Positions 26,912 through 35,385 of a stretch of DNA of 64,000 nt are shown here, in pieces. The notes beneath the pieces were generated by a model, which was given only the letters and a program-made list of their open reading frames with translations, ran no database searches and was not told the DNA's origin. The stretch is from Candidatus Microbacterium colombiense (GTDB lineage: Bacteria; Actinomycetota; Actinomycetes; Actinomycetales; Microbacteriaceae): positions 248,001-312,000 of the forward strand of contig CP119308.1 in the NCBI GenBank assembly GCA_029203165.1, written 5' to 3'. The position numbers and the translations under genes were made by a program. How positions within the stretch are numbered: position 1 is the stretch's first letter; each line of letters opens with the position of its first letter.

Positions 26912-27712
26912 ATGGTCCGTTCCGTTCCGATCCTCGGCAGGGTCCTCGCCATCGTGCTCGGCGTCGTCGTGACGCTGTACATGCTCGTCCCCCTCATGGT
27001 CGTCGCCGGCGCATCCGTGGGCGAGAACCGCTTCCTGACGTTCCCCGGCCAGGGCTTCACGCTCGACTGGTACGTCGAGGCACTCACCTCCGACACCTAT
27101 CTCGAGCCCTTCCGGTTGAGCCTCATGGTCGGCATCACGGTGGCGATCGTCGCCGCATCCATCGGCACCGCAGCCGCCCTCGCGCTCACCCGGTTCAAGG
27201 TTCCGGGCGGCGCCGCCATCCAGGGTCTGCTGATGTCGCCCCTGACGATCCCCACGATCATCCTCGCGATCGGGGCCCTCTCGATCTCCTCTCTCACGAT
27301 CGGGGCACCGAACGTCGGGGTGCTGATCGCCATCCACGTGGTCATCGCGATCCCCTACGTCATGCGCACCGTCACGGGCGTCATGACCAGGGCCGACCAC
27401 TTCACCGAAGAGGCCGCCCGCACGCTGGGCGCCAGCGCCTGGAACCGCTACCGCCTGGTGGTGCTCCCGATCGCCCGCCCCGGCATCGCCGCCGGCGCGT
27501 TCTTCGCCTTCAACATCTCCTTCGACGATGCGGTCATCGCCCTCTTCCTGCGCACTCCGCAGCTGGAGACCCTGCCCATCGCCATCTACGGCCAGCTGGA
27601 GTTCAGCACGTCGCCCACCGTGGCGGCAGTCTCGACCCTCATGGTCCTGCTCACCGTCGTCCTCATGATCGTGCTCGAACGCATCATCGGCCTGGGAAGG
27701 TTGTTCGTCTGA
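26912..27712 (+). CDS. ABC transporter permease, PotC-like
   Basis: 266 residues, six membrane helices with EAA loop EEAARTLGASAWNRYRLVVLPIARPG (about 167-192) and the NISFDDAVIALFL segment common in PotC-type permeases. ATG 26912 is 2 bp after the previous stop; AAGGTG serves as RBS. Its last base overlaps the ATPase start. Confidence 0.92.
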   Translation: MVRSVPILGRVLAIVLGVVVTLYMLVPLMVVAGASVGENRFLTFPGQGFTLDWYVEALTSDTYLEPFRLSLMVGITVAIVAASIGTAAALALTRFKVPGGAAIQGLLMSPLTIPTIILAIGALSISSLTIGAPNVGVLIAIHVVIAIPYVMRTVTGVMTRADHFTEEAARTLGASAWNRYRLVVLPIARPGIAAGAFFAFNISFDDAVIALFLRTPQLETLPIAIYGQLEFSTSPTVAAVSTLMVLLTVVLMIVLERIIGLGRLFV

Positions 27713-28755
27713 TGACAACACTCACCATCACCTCACTCACCAAGGACTTCAAGGGAACGTCGGTGCTCAAAGGCATCGACCTCTCGATGCAGTCGGGGGA
27801 GTTCGTCTCCCTGCTCGGCCCGTCCGGGTGCGGCAAGACGACACTCCTCCGCTGCATCGCGGGGTTGGAGTCGCCGAGCGGCGGCACCATCGAGATCGCA
27901 GGGCAGGACGTCACCAAGCTCCCGCCCGAGAAGCGCCACCTGGGCATGATGTTCCAGAGCTACGCGCTCTTCCCGCACATGAGCGTGGTCGAGAACGTGC
28001 GTTTCGGCCTGCGGATGTCCGGCGAGAAGTCGAAGGCAGAGCAGAAGGAACTCGCCGTTCGCGCGCTCGAGCGGGTGCAGATGGGTCACCTCGCCGATCG
28101 GATGCCGGCGCAACTCTCCGGCGGTCAGCAGCAACGTGTCGCACTCGCCCGCGCCATCGCCTTCGAGCCGCGGGTGCTGCTGCTCGACGAGCCGCTGTCG
28201 AACCTCGATGCCCGTCTGCGCGAAGACATGCAGGTCGAGCTGAAGGAGCTGCACCGCACACTCGGCCTGACCACGGTATTCGTCACGCACGATCAGGAGG
28301 AGGCGATGAGCCTGTCCGACCGGATCGTGCTCATGAACGCCGGCGTCATCGAGCAGGAGGGTGCGCCCGCCGATCTGTACGGCGCCCCGCGCACCCCCTT
28401 CGCGGCCGACTTCATCGGCGCGGCGAACCTGCTCCCTGCGACGCGCGCGGGCGCGACTGCCACTTTGGACGGCACGGCGATCCAGGTACCGCTGACCGCC
28501 GAAGGCCCTGACGGGGTCGGCGAGGTCGTGCTGCGCCAGGAGGATCTGCGACTGTCTCCCGCCGTGGGCAGCGATGCGCCCGTGGCCGTCGAGGTCGTCA
28601 CGCACGTCTACCGCGGTGCCGACATCGTCTACATCGTCGAGCTCGCCGGTCGCCGGCTGCGCGTGGTGCGTCCACGGCACGAGGCCCCGATCGCCCTCGG
28701 CACCGCCGGCCTCGGCTGGCGTGACGGCGCGGTCCTCTGGATCGCGGCTGCCTGA
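27712..28755 (+). CDS. ABC transporter ATPase, PotA-like with TOBE domain
   Basis: 347 residues. Walker A GPSGCGKTT (about 36-44), FQSYALFPHMSV Q-loop, LSGGQQQRVALARA signature, LLLDEPLSNLDA Walker B and VTHDQEEAM switch. The C-terminal ~90 residues form the TOBE region. Completes the transporter operon started by the binding protein at 25003. Confidence 0.94.
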   Translation: MTTLTITSLTKDFKGTSVLKGIDLSMQSGEFVSLLGPSGCGKTTLLRCIAGLESPSGGTIEIAGQDVTKLPPEKRHLGMMFQSYALFPHMSVVENVRFGLRMSGEKSKAEQKELAVRALERVQMGHLADRMPAQLSGGQQQRVALARAIAFEPRVLLLDEPLSNLDARLREDMQVELKELHRTLGLTTVFVTHDQEEAMSLSDRIVLMNAGVIEQEGAPADLYGAPRTPFAADFIGAANLLPATRAGATATLDGTAIQVPLTAEGPDGVGEVVLRQEDLRLSPAVGSDAPVAVEVVTHVYRGADIVYIVELAGRRLRVVRPRHEAPIALGTAGLGWRDGAVLWIAAA

Positions 28756-28848
28756 CCCCCGGGTCGGGTTGCCTGACCCCCGGCCGCGAGCGCCGTCCTG
28801 GGACGCCGAACCCTGCGGCCTCGCCATCCTCGGTCGTAGGATCGGGGC

Positions 28849-30594
28849 GTGACCGCCGACGAGCACTCCGACACCTCACGCCGAGGATTCCTCAAGATGG
28901 GCGGCGCCGCCCTCGCCGGCGCCGTGGTCGGCGGGGCGGGAGGTGCAGCGATCGGCGCCGGTATGGCCGCGAACGACCGCCGCGGCTTCGCCACCGAGCC
29001 CGATCCGTTCGCCGCCCTCACCCCCCGTAAGGAGCCCGGCTTCGACCATGTCGTCGTCGTGATGGGCGAGAACCGCTCCTTCGACAACCTGCTCGGCTAC
29101 CTGTACGCGAAAGACACCCTCCCCAGCGGCGAGACCTTCGACGGACTCGCGTTCGGCGACCACAGCAACACCGCGCCCGACGGCACCATCGTACCCGCGC
29201 ATGTGCACGGGGGAGACACCGACCGCATCATGAGCCTTCCCGACCCGGATCCGGGCGAGGAGTACCCGCACGTCAACACGCAGCTCTTCGACACGATCGA
29301 CCCGGCATCCAACGCCGACCTCTACGTCGACGGCATGCACGCGCCGTTCAATGCTCCCGCGCACGGCACGAAACCGACCATGGCGGGGTTCCTCACCGAC
29401 TACCACGTCAACCTGCGCCGACTTCGCAGGGGCGTCGAACCGTCGATCGACGAGACCAGACACATCATGGGCTCGTTCTCGCCCGAGATGCTGCCGGTGC
29501 TGTCGACCCTCGCCGCCGAGTTCGCGGTGTTCGACCACTGGTACGCCGGAGTGCCCTCCCAGACCTTCTGCAACCGCTCGTTCTTCCATGCCTCGACCTC
29601 GCACGGCTTCGTGACCAATCAGGCCGGCGGCGGGTACCGCAAGTGGCTCGACGCTCCCGCCGCCCCGACGGTGTTCAACCGGCTCGAAGACGCGGGCGTC
29701 TCGTGGAAGGTCTACATCGACAAGATCCAGCTCGTCTCGTTCACGGGGATGCTGCACGCCGCGGTGCTCGAGAAGTACTGGCGCACCGAGCACTTCGGCA
29801 CGATGGAGGACTTCTACGCCGACTCGAAGAACGGCACCCTCCCCGCCTACGCGTTCATCGAGCCGCGCATGGTCTACGACCACAACGACTTCCACCCCCC
29901 GTTCGGTTCGGTGCGGGAGAGCGCGGTCGACGGCTCCGACGTGTTCGACAGCGCGATCTCCGATGTGCGCGCGGGCGATCGACTCATCCACGACATCTAC
30001 GAGGCCGTGCGCACCAGCGCCTCGCCGAGGGGCTCGAACGCCGTCAACACCCTGCTGCTGATCACCTTCGACGAGCACGGCGGATGCTACGACCACGTGC
30101 CGCCTCCCTCCGCCACGAAACCGACTCCCGACACCGGTGCGGGCGAGATGGGTTTCACGTTCGACCGACTCGGATGCCGCGTGCCGGCGATCGCGGTATC
30201 GGCGTACACGCGGCGCGGCTCGATCATCCACGACGAGATGCACCACGGCTCCGTCACAGCCACGCTCTCGCGCCTGCACGGGCTGAAGCCGCTGAACGAC
30301 CGCGACCAGTCGGCCAACACGCTCATGAACGTCGTGAACCTCACCCAGCCGCGGCATCCCGCCGACTGGCCGATCACGACCCCCGCCTACACGCCGCCGA
30401 ATCCCGAGCAGAATCCACCCCACCCCGGCGAGAAGGATCAGGAGAGGCCGCTCACTCCCCCTGCCCGCGGACTACTGGGGTTGCTGATCGCACGTTATGG
30501 CCGTCCGGACGAGCCGGAGCCCGAGACCTTCGCCGACGCCTACCGCCTGCTGCACGAACACGGCGAGGAGCTCTTCGGACCGCCGAAGGGCTGA
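28849..30594 (+). CDS. Tat-exported phosphoesterase (phospholipase C/acid phosphatase family)
   Basis: 581 residues. N-terminal twin-arginine signal SRRGFLKMGG with a long Ala/Gly helix. PF04185-type motifs: VVVMGENRSFDNLLGYL (about 65), DHWYAGVPSQTFCNRSFFH and LITFDEHGGCYDHVPPP (about 403) supply the metal and catalytic residues. Members cleave phospholipids or phosphate esters outside the membrane. GTG at 28849; RBS weak. A duplicated GCCTGACCCCCGG lies in the 93-bp gap before it. Confidence 0.88.
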   Translation: MTADEHSDTSRRGFLKMGGAALAGAVVGGAGGAAIGAGMAANDRRGFATEPDPFAALTPRKEPGFDHVVVVMGENRSFDNLLGYLYAKDTLPSGETFDGLAFGDHSNTAPDGTIVPAHVHGGDTDRIMSLPDPDPGEEYPHVNTQLFDTIDPASNADLYVDGMHAPFNAPAHGTKPTMAGFLTDYHVNLRRLRRGVEPSIDETRHIMGSFSPEMLPVLSTLAAEFAVFDHWYAGVPSQTFCNRSFFHASTSHGFVTNQAGGGYRKWLDAPAAPTVFNRLEDAGVSWKVYIDKIQLVSFTGMLHAAVLEKYWRTEHFGTMEDFYADSKNGTLPAYAFIEPRMVYDHNDFHPPFGSVRESAVDGSDVFDSAISDVRAGDRLIHDIYEAVRTSASPRGSNAVNTLLLITFDEHGGCYDHVPPPSATKPTPDTGAGEMGFTFDRLGCRVPAIAVSAYTRRGSIIHDEMHHGSVTATLSRLHGLKPLNDRDQSANTLMNVVNLTQPRHPADWPITTPAYTPPNPEQNPPHPGEKDQERPLTPPARGLLGLLIARYGRPDEPEPETFADAYRLLHEHGEELFGPPKG

Positions 30595-30641
30595 CCGCTG
30601 ACCGCTGACCGCCCCGTTCGACCGCGGCGCCCAGCGCCGGA

Positions 30642-32603
30642 TCACTCCCGCTTCGAACGCCGCCGGCGCGACACGATCAGCAGCGTTGCACCGAGGATGA
30701 GCACGACCCCGCCGGCGGCGGCCCACGCGAACGTCTCGGGTCCGAGTCCGGTACCGGCGAGCGGACCGCCGCCGGCGCCGACGCCGGGGGTCGGACTCGC
30801 GGTGTCGGTCGGTGTCGGAGTCGGGCTCGGCGTGACCACCACGGCCGAGAGCGTGAAGTCCTGATCCGCGACCGCCTCACCCGCAGCCGTGATCACCACG
30901 GTGCGCGTCGCGGGGCCGACGATCGTCGTCCCGTCCGGCGCGACCACCGTGAGCGTGTACGTACCCGGCGGGAGGGCACCGAGCCCGAATGATCCGTCGG
31001 CATCGGTCGTCTGCTGCTGTGGCCCTGTCGGACCCGTGATCCGGATGCCGACTCCACCGACCGGATCGCCGCCGGCGGTGCGCACGACACCGTCGAAAGC
31101 ACCCAGGCGCGCGAGCGCGAAGTCCACGTCGTCGATGTCATCCGCACCCACCGCCTCGGCGCGGGTGACGGGTCCGTCGGCGACGTAGCCGCCCGGAGTC
31201 GTGATCGTGATGTCGTAGTCTCCCGCCGACAGTCGTGGGAACGAGTAGGTGCCGTTCGCATCGGTCACCGTGCTGCGGGTGCCTCCCGCACCGCTCGCCG
31301 TGACGGTGACTCCCGCCACGCCGCTGCCGTTCGACGTCACCGTACCGCTCAGTGCGGGGTTCTCGGCCAGCTCGAAGTCGATGTTCTCGATGGGAACCTC
31401 GCTGTCGGCGGGAATCGTGAACGGCGCAGGAGCATCGGTGATCGTGTATCCAGGAGGGGCGGTGATCGTCGCGGTGTGCGTGCCCACCGGAACCGAATCG
31501 AACAGGTAGCGCCCATCGGCATCGGTGGTCGCGGTCTGGCCGTCGATCGTCACTGTCACGCCCGGCACAGGGTCTCCGTCGTCGTCGGTGACCTGCCCCG
31601 AGACTGCGACAGGCACGATGTCGCGCACGGTGAAGTCGGCGACGGCATCCGCATCCGTGAGGTCGGCGGCCTGCACGGTCGCTCCCGTCGCGATCTTCCC
31701 GGCCGGAGGGCTCACGCGCACGAGGTATCCGTCGGTCGCGACGAACCCGGGGAACGCGTAGGAGCCGTCGATGCCGGTCGTGCTCGTGCCGACGACCGTG
31801 CCGTTGGCGTCGACCAGAGTCAGCGCGACGCCCTCGAGCGGGCCGTCGACCACATCGGTGACGGTACCCGTGATGTCACGGGTCAGGGAGGCGAACCAGG
31901 TCTGGTACACCGGGAACCCGGCGCGACGGGTGAAGACGACGCTGAGGGAACGGATCGGCACGTTCGGCTCGAACCAGGCGGCCGCGCCACTGGTGTCGGC
32001 CGCAGCCGCGTTGCCGGTGAGGGTGAGTGTCGCCGGGTTCCAGACGGGCACGTCATCCGCGGCGCCTGTGCAGGAGGGCTTTCCCACGATTCCGGGGGCA
32101 CAGTAGTTGAACCCGCCCTGGAAGCCGAGCTCGGCCGCGGTGAGTACCTGCCCGTCGGCACCGATCGCGTGGATGCGCACCGCATCGGCGTCGATGTCGC
32201 CCAACACGAAGGCCCACCCCGACGCGGGCGTCGGTGCGGGGAATGAGTAGGTCGTGGTCGACGGGCTCGACGCGTTGTCCGCCTTGGGCCGCAGGTTCAG
32301 GTAGGGCTGATTCAGGCTCGAACCGTACTTCGCCCCGACGGGCGTGCCCTGCGCCAACCACACGGATGCCCCGGAGATCACACCCACCTGGCCGGCGCGG
32401 GAGTCGCTCGTCATCGTCGCCGTCACGGCCGGTTGTGCGGCGATGGCGACGGTGGTCGTGTAGGCGCCGCCCGTGCCCGTCAAGGGCTGCCAGGTCGCCC
32501 AGGTGGTGGTGGTGGCCGCCGACGCGGGCGCGGCGAGCAGAGCCGCCGTCAGTACCACGACTGCTCCGACGAGAGTGCCCTTGCCACGCGCACGCATGCG
32601 CAC
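30642..32603 (-). CDS. Sortase-anchored surface protein with four Cna/SdrD-like repeat domains
   Basis: 653 residues. Signal peptide (about 1-30), an N-terminal domain of about 215 residues with cysteines in NYCAPGIVGKPSC, then four beta-sandwich repeats of about 80 residues (starting near 240, 335, 420 and 505), each with a D-x-DGxY/F-x-F core. These are carboxypeptidase-regulatory-like or SdrD-B-like folds. A PSPTPTPTDTASPTP linker leads to LAGTGLG, a hydrophobic helix and an RRRR tail. Structural or adhesive role inferred. GTG 32603 has GGAG 6 nt upstream; ATG 32597 is an alternative. Confidence 0.85.
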   Translation of the reverse strand: MRMRARGKGTLVGAVVVLTAALLAAPASAATTTTWATWQPLTGTGGAYTTTVAIAAQPAVTATMTSDSRAGQVGVISGASVWLAQGTPVGAKYGSSLNQPYLNLRPKADNASSPSTTTYSFPAPTPASGWAFVLGDIDADAVRIHAIGADGQVLTAAELGFQGGFNYCAPGIVGKPSCTGAADDVPVWNPATLTLTGNAAAADTSGAAAWFEPNVPIRSLSVVFTRRAGFPVYQTWFASLTRDITGTVTDVVDGPLEGVALTLVDANGTVVGTSTTGIDGSYAFPGFVATDGYLVRVSPPAGKIATGATVQAADLTDADAVADFTVRDIVPVAVSGQVTDDDGDPVPGVTVTIDGQTATTDADGRYLFDSVPVGTHTATITAPPGYTITDAPAPFTIPADSEVPIENIDFELAENPALSGTVTSNGSGVAGVTVTASGAGGTRSTVTDANGTYSFPRLSAGDYDITITTPGGYVADGPVTRAEAVGADDIDDVDFALARLGAFDGVVRTAGGDPVGGVGIRITGPTGPQQQTTDADGSFGLGALPPGTYTLTVVAPDGTTIVGPATRTVVITAAGEAVADQDFTLSAVVVTPSPTPTPTDTASPTPGVGAGGGPLAGTGLGPETFAWAAAGGVVLILGATLLIVSRRRRSKRE

Positions 32604-32610
32604 AGGCTAC

Positions 32611-32624
32611 TCCGGTATACCGGA
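32611..32624. promoter_or_regulatory. 14-bp perfect palindrome at the surface-protein start
   Basis: TCCGGTATACCGGA reads identically on both strands and overlaps the GGAG ribosome binding site (32610-32613) of the minus-strand surface-protein gene. It could be a repressor operator or an RNA hairpin masking the RBS. A related GGTATACCGGA lies at 1332-1342. Confidence 0.5.
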
Positions 32625-32659
32625 ATGCCACAGGATGGATATGGAGTCGACCCCGTGGA

Positions 32660-32691
32660 CCCGGGCCGGGCACCTCGGTACCCGGCCCGGG
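32660..32691 (-). terminator. Strong hairpin after the LLM oxidoreductase gene
   Basis: A perfect 11-bp stem (CCCGGGCCGGG 32660-32670, CCCGGCCCGGG 32681-32691) with a 10-nt loop, just past the stop codon of the minus-strand gene ending at 32695. No U-run, as is common in high-GC genomes. Confidence 0.75.
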
Positions 32692-32694
32692 AGA

Positions 32695-33750
32695 TCAGAT
32701 CGCGTAGCCCTGCACGGCGCCCTCCGTGTTCGGCTTCCACCCCAGGGCGGGAGCCACGTGCTCGGCGAACGCCTGGAGCACATGCAGGTTGTAGTCGACA
32801 CCCAGCTGATTCGGGATCGTCAGCATCAGGGTGTCGGCCGACATCACGGCCTCATCCTTCTTCAGCTGTTCGATCAGCACATCAGGCTCTGCCGCGTAGG
32901 TCTTACCGAACGTCGAGCGGAAGCCGTCGATCACACCGATCTGGTCGCCGTTCTCCTCACTGCGCAGCCCGAAGTAGGCGCGGTCCATGTCGGAGATCAG
33001 CGGGAACACGCTACGACTCACCGAGACGCGTGGAGCACCGGTGTGACCGGCATCCTTGTACGCGGTCCGGAACAGGTCGATCTGTTCACGCTGCAACTCG
33101 TGGAACGGCTGCCCGGTCGCCTCGGTCACGAGCGTGGAACTCATCATGTTGAGCCCCTTGCGCCCGGTCTCCTCGGCGGTCGCGCGCGAGCCGGATCCCC
33201 ACCAGATGTGATCACGCAGCGTCGGCGACTGCGGCTCGATCGCGAGGTACCGGCCGGCACCCACCATCCGCGGGTCGCCGGGAGCGAGTCCCTCACCGTC
33301 GATCGCCCGCAGGAAGATGTCGAACTTCTCTCTGGCGAGGACGCCACCGCGCTCCGGATCCTCCTGGTCGAGGTAGCCGAAGGTCTCGTACCCGCGCAGA
33401 GCCGTCTCGGGTGACCCACGGCTCACGCCGAGCGCGATGCGTCCGTCGGCGATCAGATCGAGCGCAGCCGCCTCCTCCGCGAACTGCAGCGGGTTCTCGT
33501 AGCGCATGTCGATGACACCGGTGCCGACCTCGATGCGCTGCGTGCGTGCAGCCATCGCGGCCAGCAGCGGCATGGGCGACGCCGCCTGGCGTGCCCAGTG
33601 GTGCACACGCACCGAGGCGCCGTTGACACCGATCTCATCGGCACCCTCGGCGATCGCGATGGTCTGCTTCAGCATGTCGCCCGCCGTGCGGGTCGCCGAG
33701 CCCTGCACATCGGCGTAGTGCCCGAAAGAGAGGAATCCGAAAGCCTTCAT
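32695..33750 (-). CDS. LLM-class flavin-dependent oxidoreductase
   Basis: 351 residues, luciferase-like TIM barrel (PF00296). Visible segments: GASVRVHHWARQAASPMPLLAAMAARTQRIEVGTGVID near the N-terminus, LQFAEEAAALDLIADGRIALGVSRGS (about 90-115) and IWWGSGSRATAEETGRKGLNMM. It would use reduced FMN or F420 with an unknown substrate. ATG 33750; no clear RBS. Probably follows the methyltransferase gene, which ends 29 bp upstream on the same strand. Confidence 0.88.
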   Translation of the reverse strand: MKAFGFLSFGHYADVQGSATRTAGDMLKQTIAIAEGADEIGVNGASVRVHHWARQAASPMPLLAAMAARTQRIEVGTGVIDMRYENPLQFAEEAAALDLIADGRIALGVSRGSPETALRGYETFGYLDQEDPERGGVLAREKFDIFLRAIDGEGLAPGDPRMVGAGRYLAIEPQSPTLRDHIWWGSGSRATAEETGRKGLNMMSSTLVTEATGQPFHELQREQIDLFRTAYKDAGHTGAPRVSVSRSVFPLISDMDRAYFGLRSEENGDQIGVIDGFRSTFGKTYAAEPDVLIEQLKKDEAVMSADTLMLTIPNQLGVDYNLHVLQAFAEHVAPALGWKPNTEGAVQGYAI

Positions 33751-33779
33751 GATCTATGCGAACGAATGGATGCCGCGAA

Positions 33780-35288
33780 CTATTCCGCCGGCACCAGGAA
33801 GCCGTCGAGCACAAGAGCCCGGATGCGCGGCTCCATCTCCGCCCAGAGATCCGCGAGAGGCACCTCGAACAGGTCCGCGAGCGCCGCGGCGATCTGACCG
33901 ACGGTGAGCTCCCCATCACAGGCGCCGACGAATGCGGCGAGCGCGGGGTCGACGTTGATGGTGCGCGCGAAGCCGCCGCCCTGGCGCAGTTCGATCACGC
34001 TCGGGTCGTCATTGCCGGGCAACAGGTGGCGCGCCTCGGTGACATCGGACGCCGTGATCAGCGTCGCCGGGATGCCGCCGTCGAGCAGATCATGCCCGTG
34101 CAGGCCGGTGCCCAGTGCCTCTCCGACCCCCGAGACGTGCTGTGCGAGCCGTTCGGTACGCCGGAGGGGCGTACCGACGCCTCGGCGCAGCAGCACATAG
34201 CCGAAGCCGATCGACGACACGTCGCGCGCGGCGAAGTCGTCGAGCCAGGCGGTCAGCAGCGGGGTGAAGGCCGCGTCGCGCGGGGTGGTGCCACCGTCGC
34301 GGATCCACAGCTCCGCGTACGCCAACGGGGTGAGCTGTTCGCGCTCGACCACCCACAGGTCGAGATCGGTCGGCACCCAGGCCTCGAGGCGAGCGAGACC
34401 TGTCACGCCGGCGCGCGACTCCCAATTGCCGAGCAACTGCGCGATGCCGCCCGCGGTGAGGAACATCGGTGCCGTGCGCACGAAGAGCTCGACCAGCGCG
34501 TCACCCACCAGTCCCCCGTCGCGGTACTCGTACTCCGGCACATGCTCGCCGCGCGGGGTGATGACGAACGGGGGATTCGACACGATCAGGTCGAAAGCCT
34601 CGCCCTCGACAGGCTCGAACATGCTCCCCCGGCGGAACTCGATGTTCCCGACACCGTTGATGAGGGCGTTCATCTCGGCATACGCGAGCGCCCGCGCCGA
34701 GATGTCGGTCGCGATCACGGTTCCCGCCCGACGAGCGACGAGCAGTGCCTGGATGCCGCACCCGGTGCCGAGGTCGAGGGCGCGGTCCACCTCGATGGGC
34801 ACGACGATCTCCGCGAGCGTGCGCGAAGCCCCGCCGACCCCCAGCACGTGATCGGCCGGGAGCGCACCGTCGAGCGCGACCTCATCCAGATCGCTCGCGA
34901 TCCACCATTCCCCCACGCCGTCGGCATCGACGAACGACTGCGGCCGGAGCAGGGCGACGGGGCTCACGGTGTCGGCATCCGCCACCGCGAGTCCGAGCGA
35001 GACGAGTCCGTCGATTCCCAGGCGCGGAAGCGCGGTGGCGACCGTCGGCACCGGCTGCGGCATGCCGAGCACGAACAGTCGGCCGAGCGTCGCCAGCACC
35101 CCGGTGTCGCCGGCGATGGCGCGAAGGATCGGTTCGCGCATCCCCCGGGCCAGGGCATCGTCGGCCTCTTCTCCCCACAGCCGCCGCAGAGGCTCTGATC
35201 GGAGGTCGGCGGCGTCGAGATCGGCGGCGAAAGCAGCGCACTGCACGGGCTCGGGAACGGGTGCGGGGGTGTCGGACACGGCCGTCAC
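33780..35288 (-). CDS. Class I SAM-dependent methyltransferase, HemK/PrmC-like core
   Basis: 502 residues. An N-terminal helical domain (1-155), then motif I ALDLGTGCGIQALLVA (about 169), ATDISARALAYAEMNA and the NPPF catalytic motif (VSNPPFVITPRGEHVPEYEYRDGG, about 236), which in relatives methylates amide or exocyclic amino groups. A C-terminal winged-helix-like part follows. Widely conserved in actinobacteria; substrate unknown. The start codon at 35286-35288 is divergent from the DUF6049 gene. Confidence 0.85.
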   Translation of the reverse strand: MTAVSDTPAPVPEPVQCAAFAADLDAADLRSEPLRRLWGEEADDALARGMREPILRAIAGDTGVLATLGRLFVLGMPQPVPTVATALPRLGIDGLVSLGLAVADADTVSPVALLRPQSFVDADGVGEWWIASDLDEVALDGALPADHVLGVGGASRTLAEIVVPIEVDRALDLGTGCGIQALLVARRAGTVIATDISARALAYAEMNALINGVGNIEFRRGSMFEPVEGEAFDLIVSNPPFVITPRGEHVPEYEYRDGGLVGDALVELFVRTAPMFLTAGGIAQLLGNWESRAGVTGLARLEAWVPTDLDLWVVEREQLTPLAYAELWIRDGGTTPRDAAFTPLLTAWLDDFAARDVSSIGFGYVLLRRGVGTPLRRTERLAQHVSGVGEALGTGLHGHDLLDGGIPATLITASDVTEARHLLPGNDDPSVIELRQGGGFARTINVDPALAAFVGACDGELTVGQIAAALADLFEVPLADLWAEMEPRIRALVLDGFLVPAE

Positions 35289-35385
35289 TCTACGCGTCTT
35301 CAGGGTTCTCCTTCCTCCGGCCTCCTAGAATCACAAGGTCAGTACTCACGATCAGCCCCATCCCGGGCGTTCGAGGAAGACCTTC

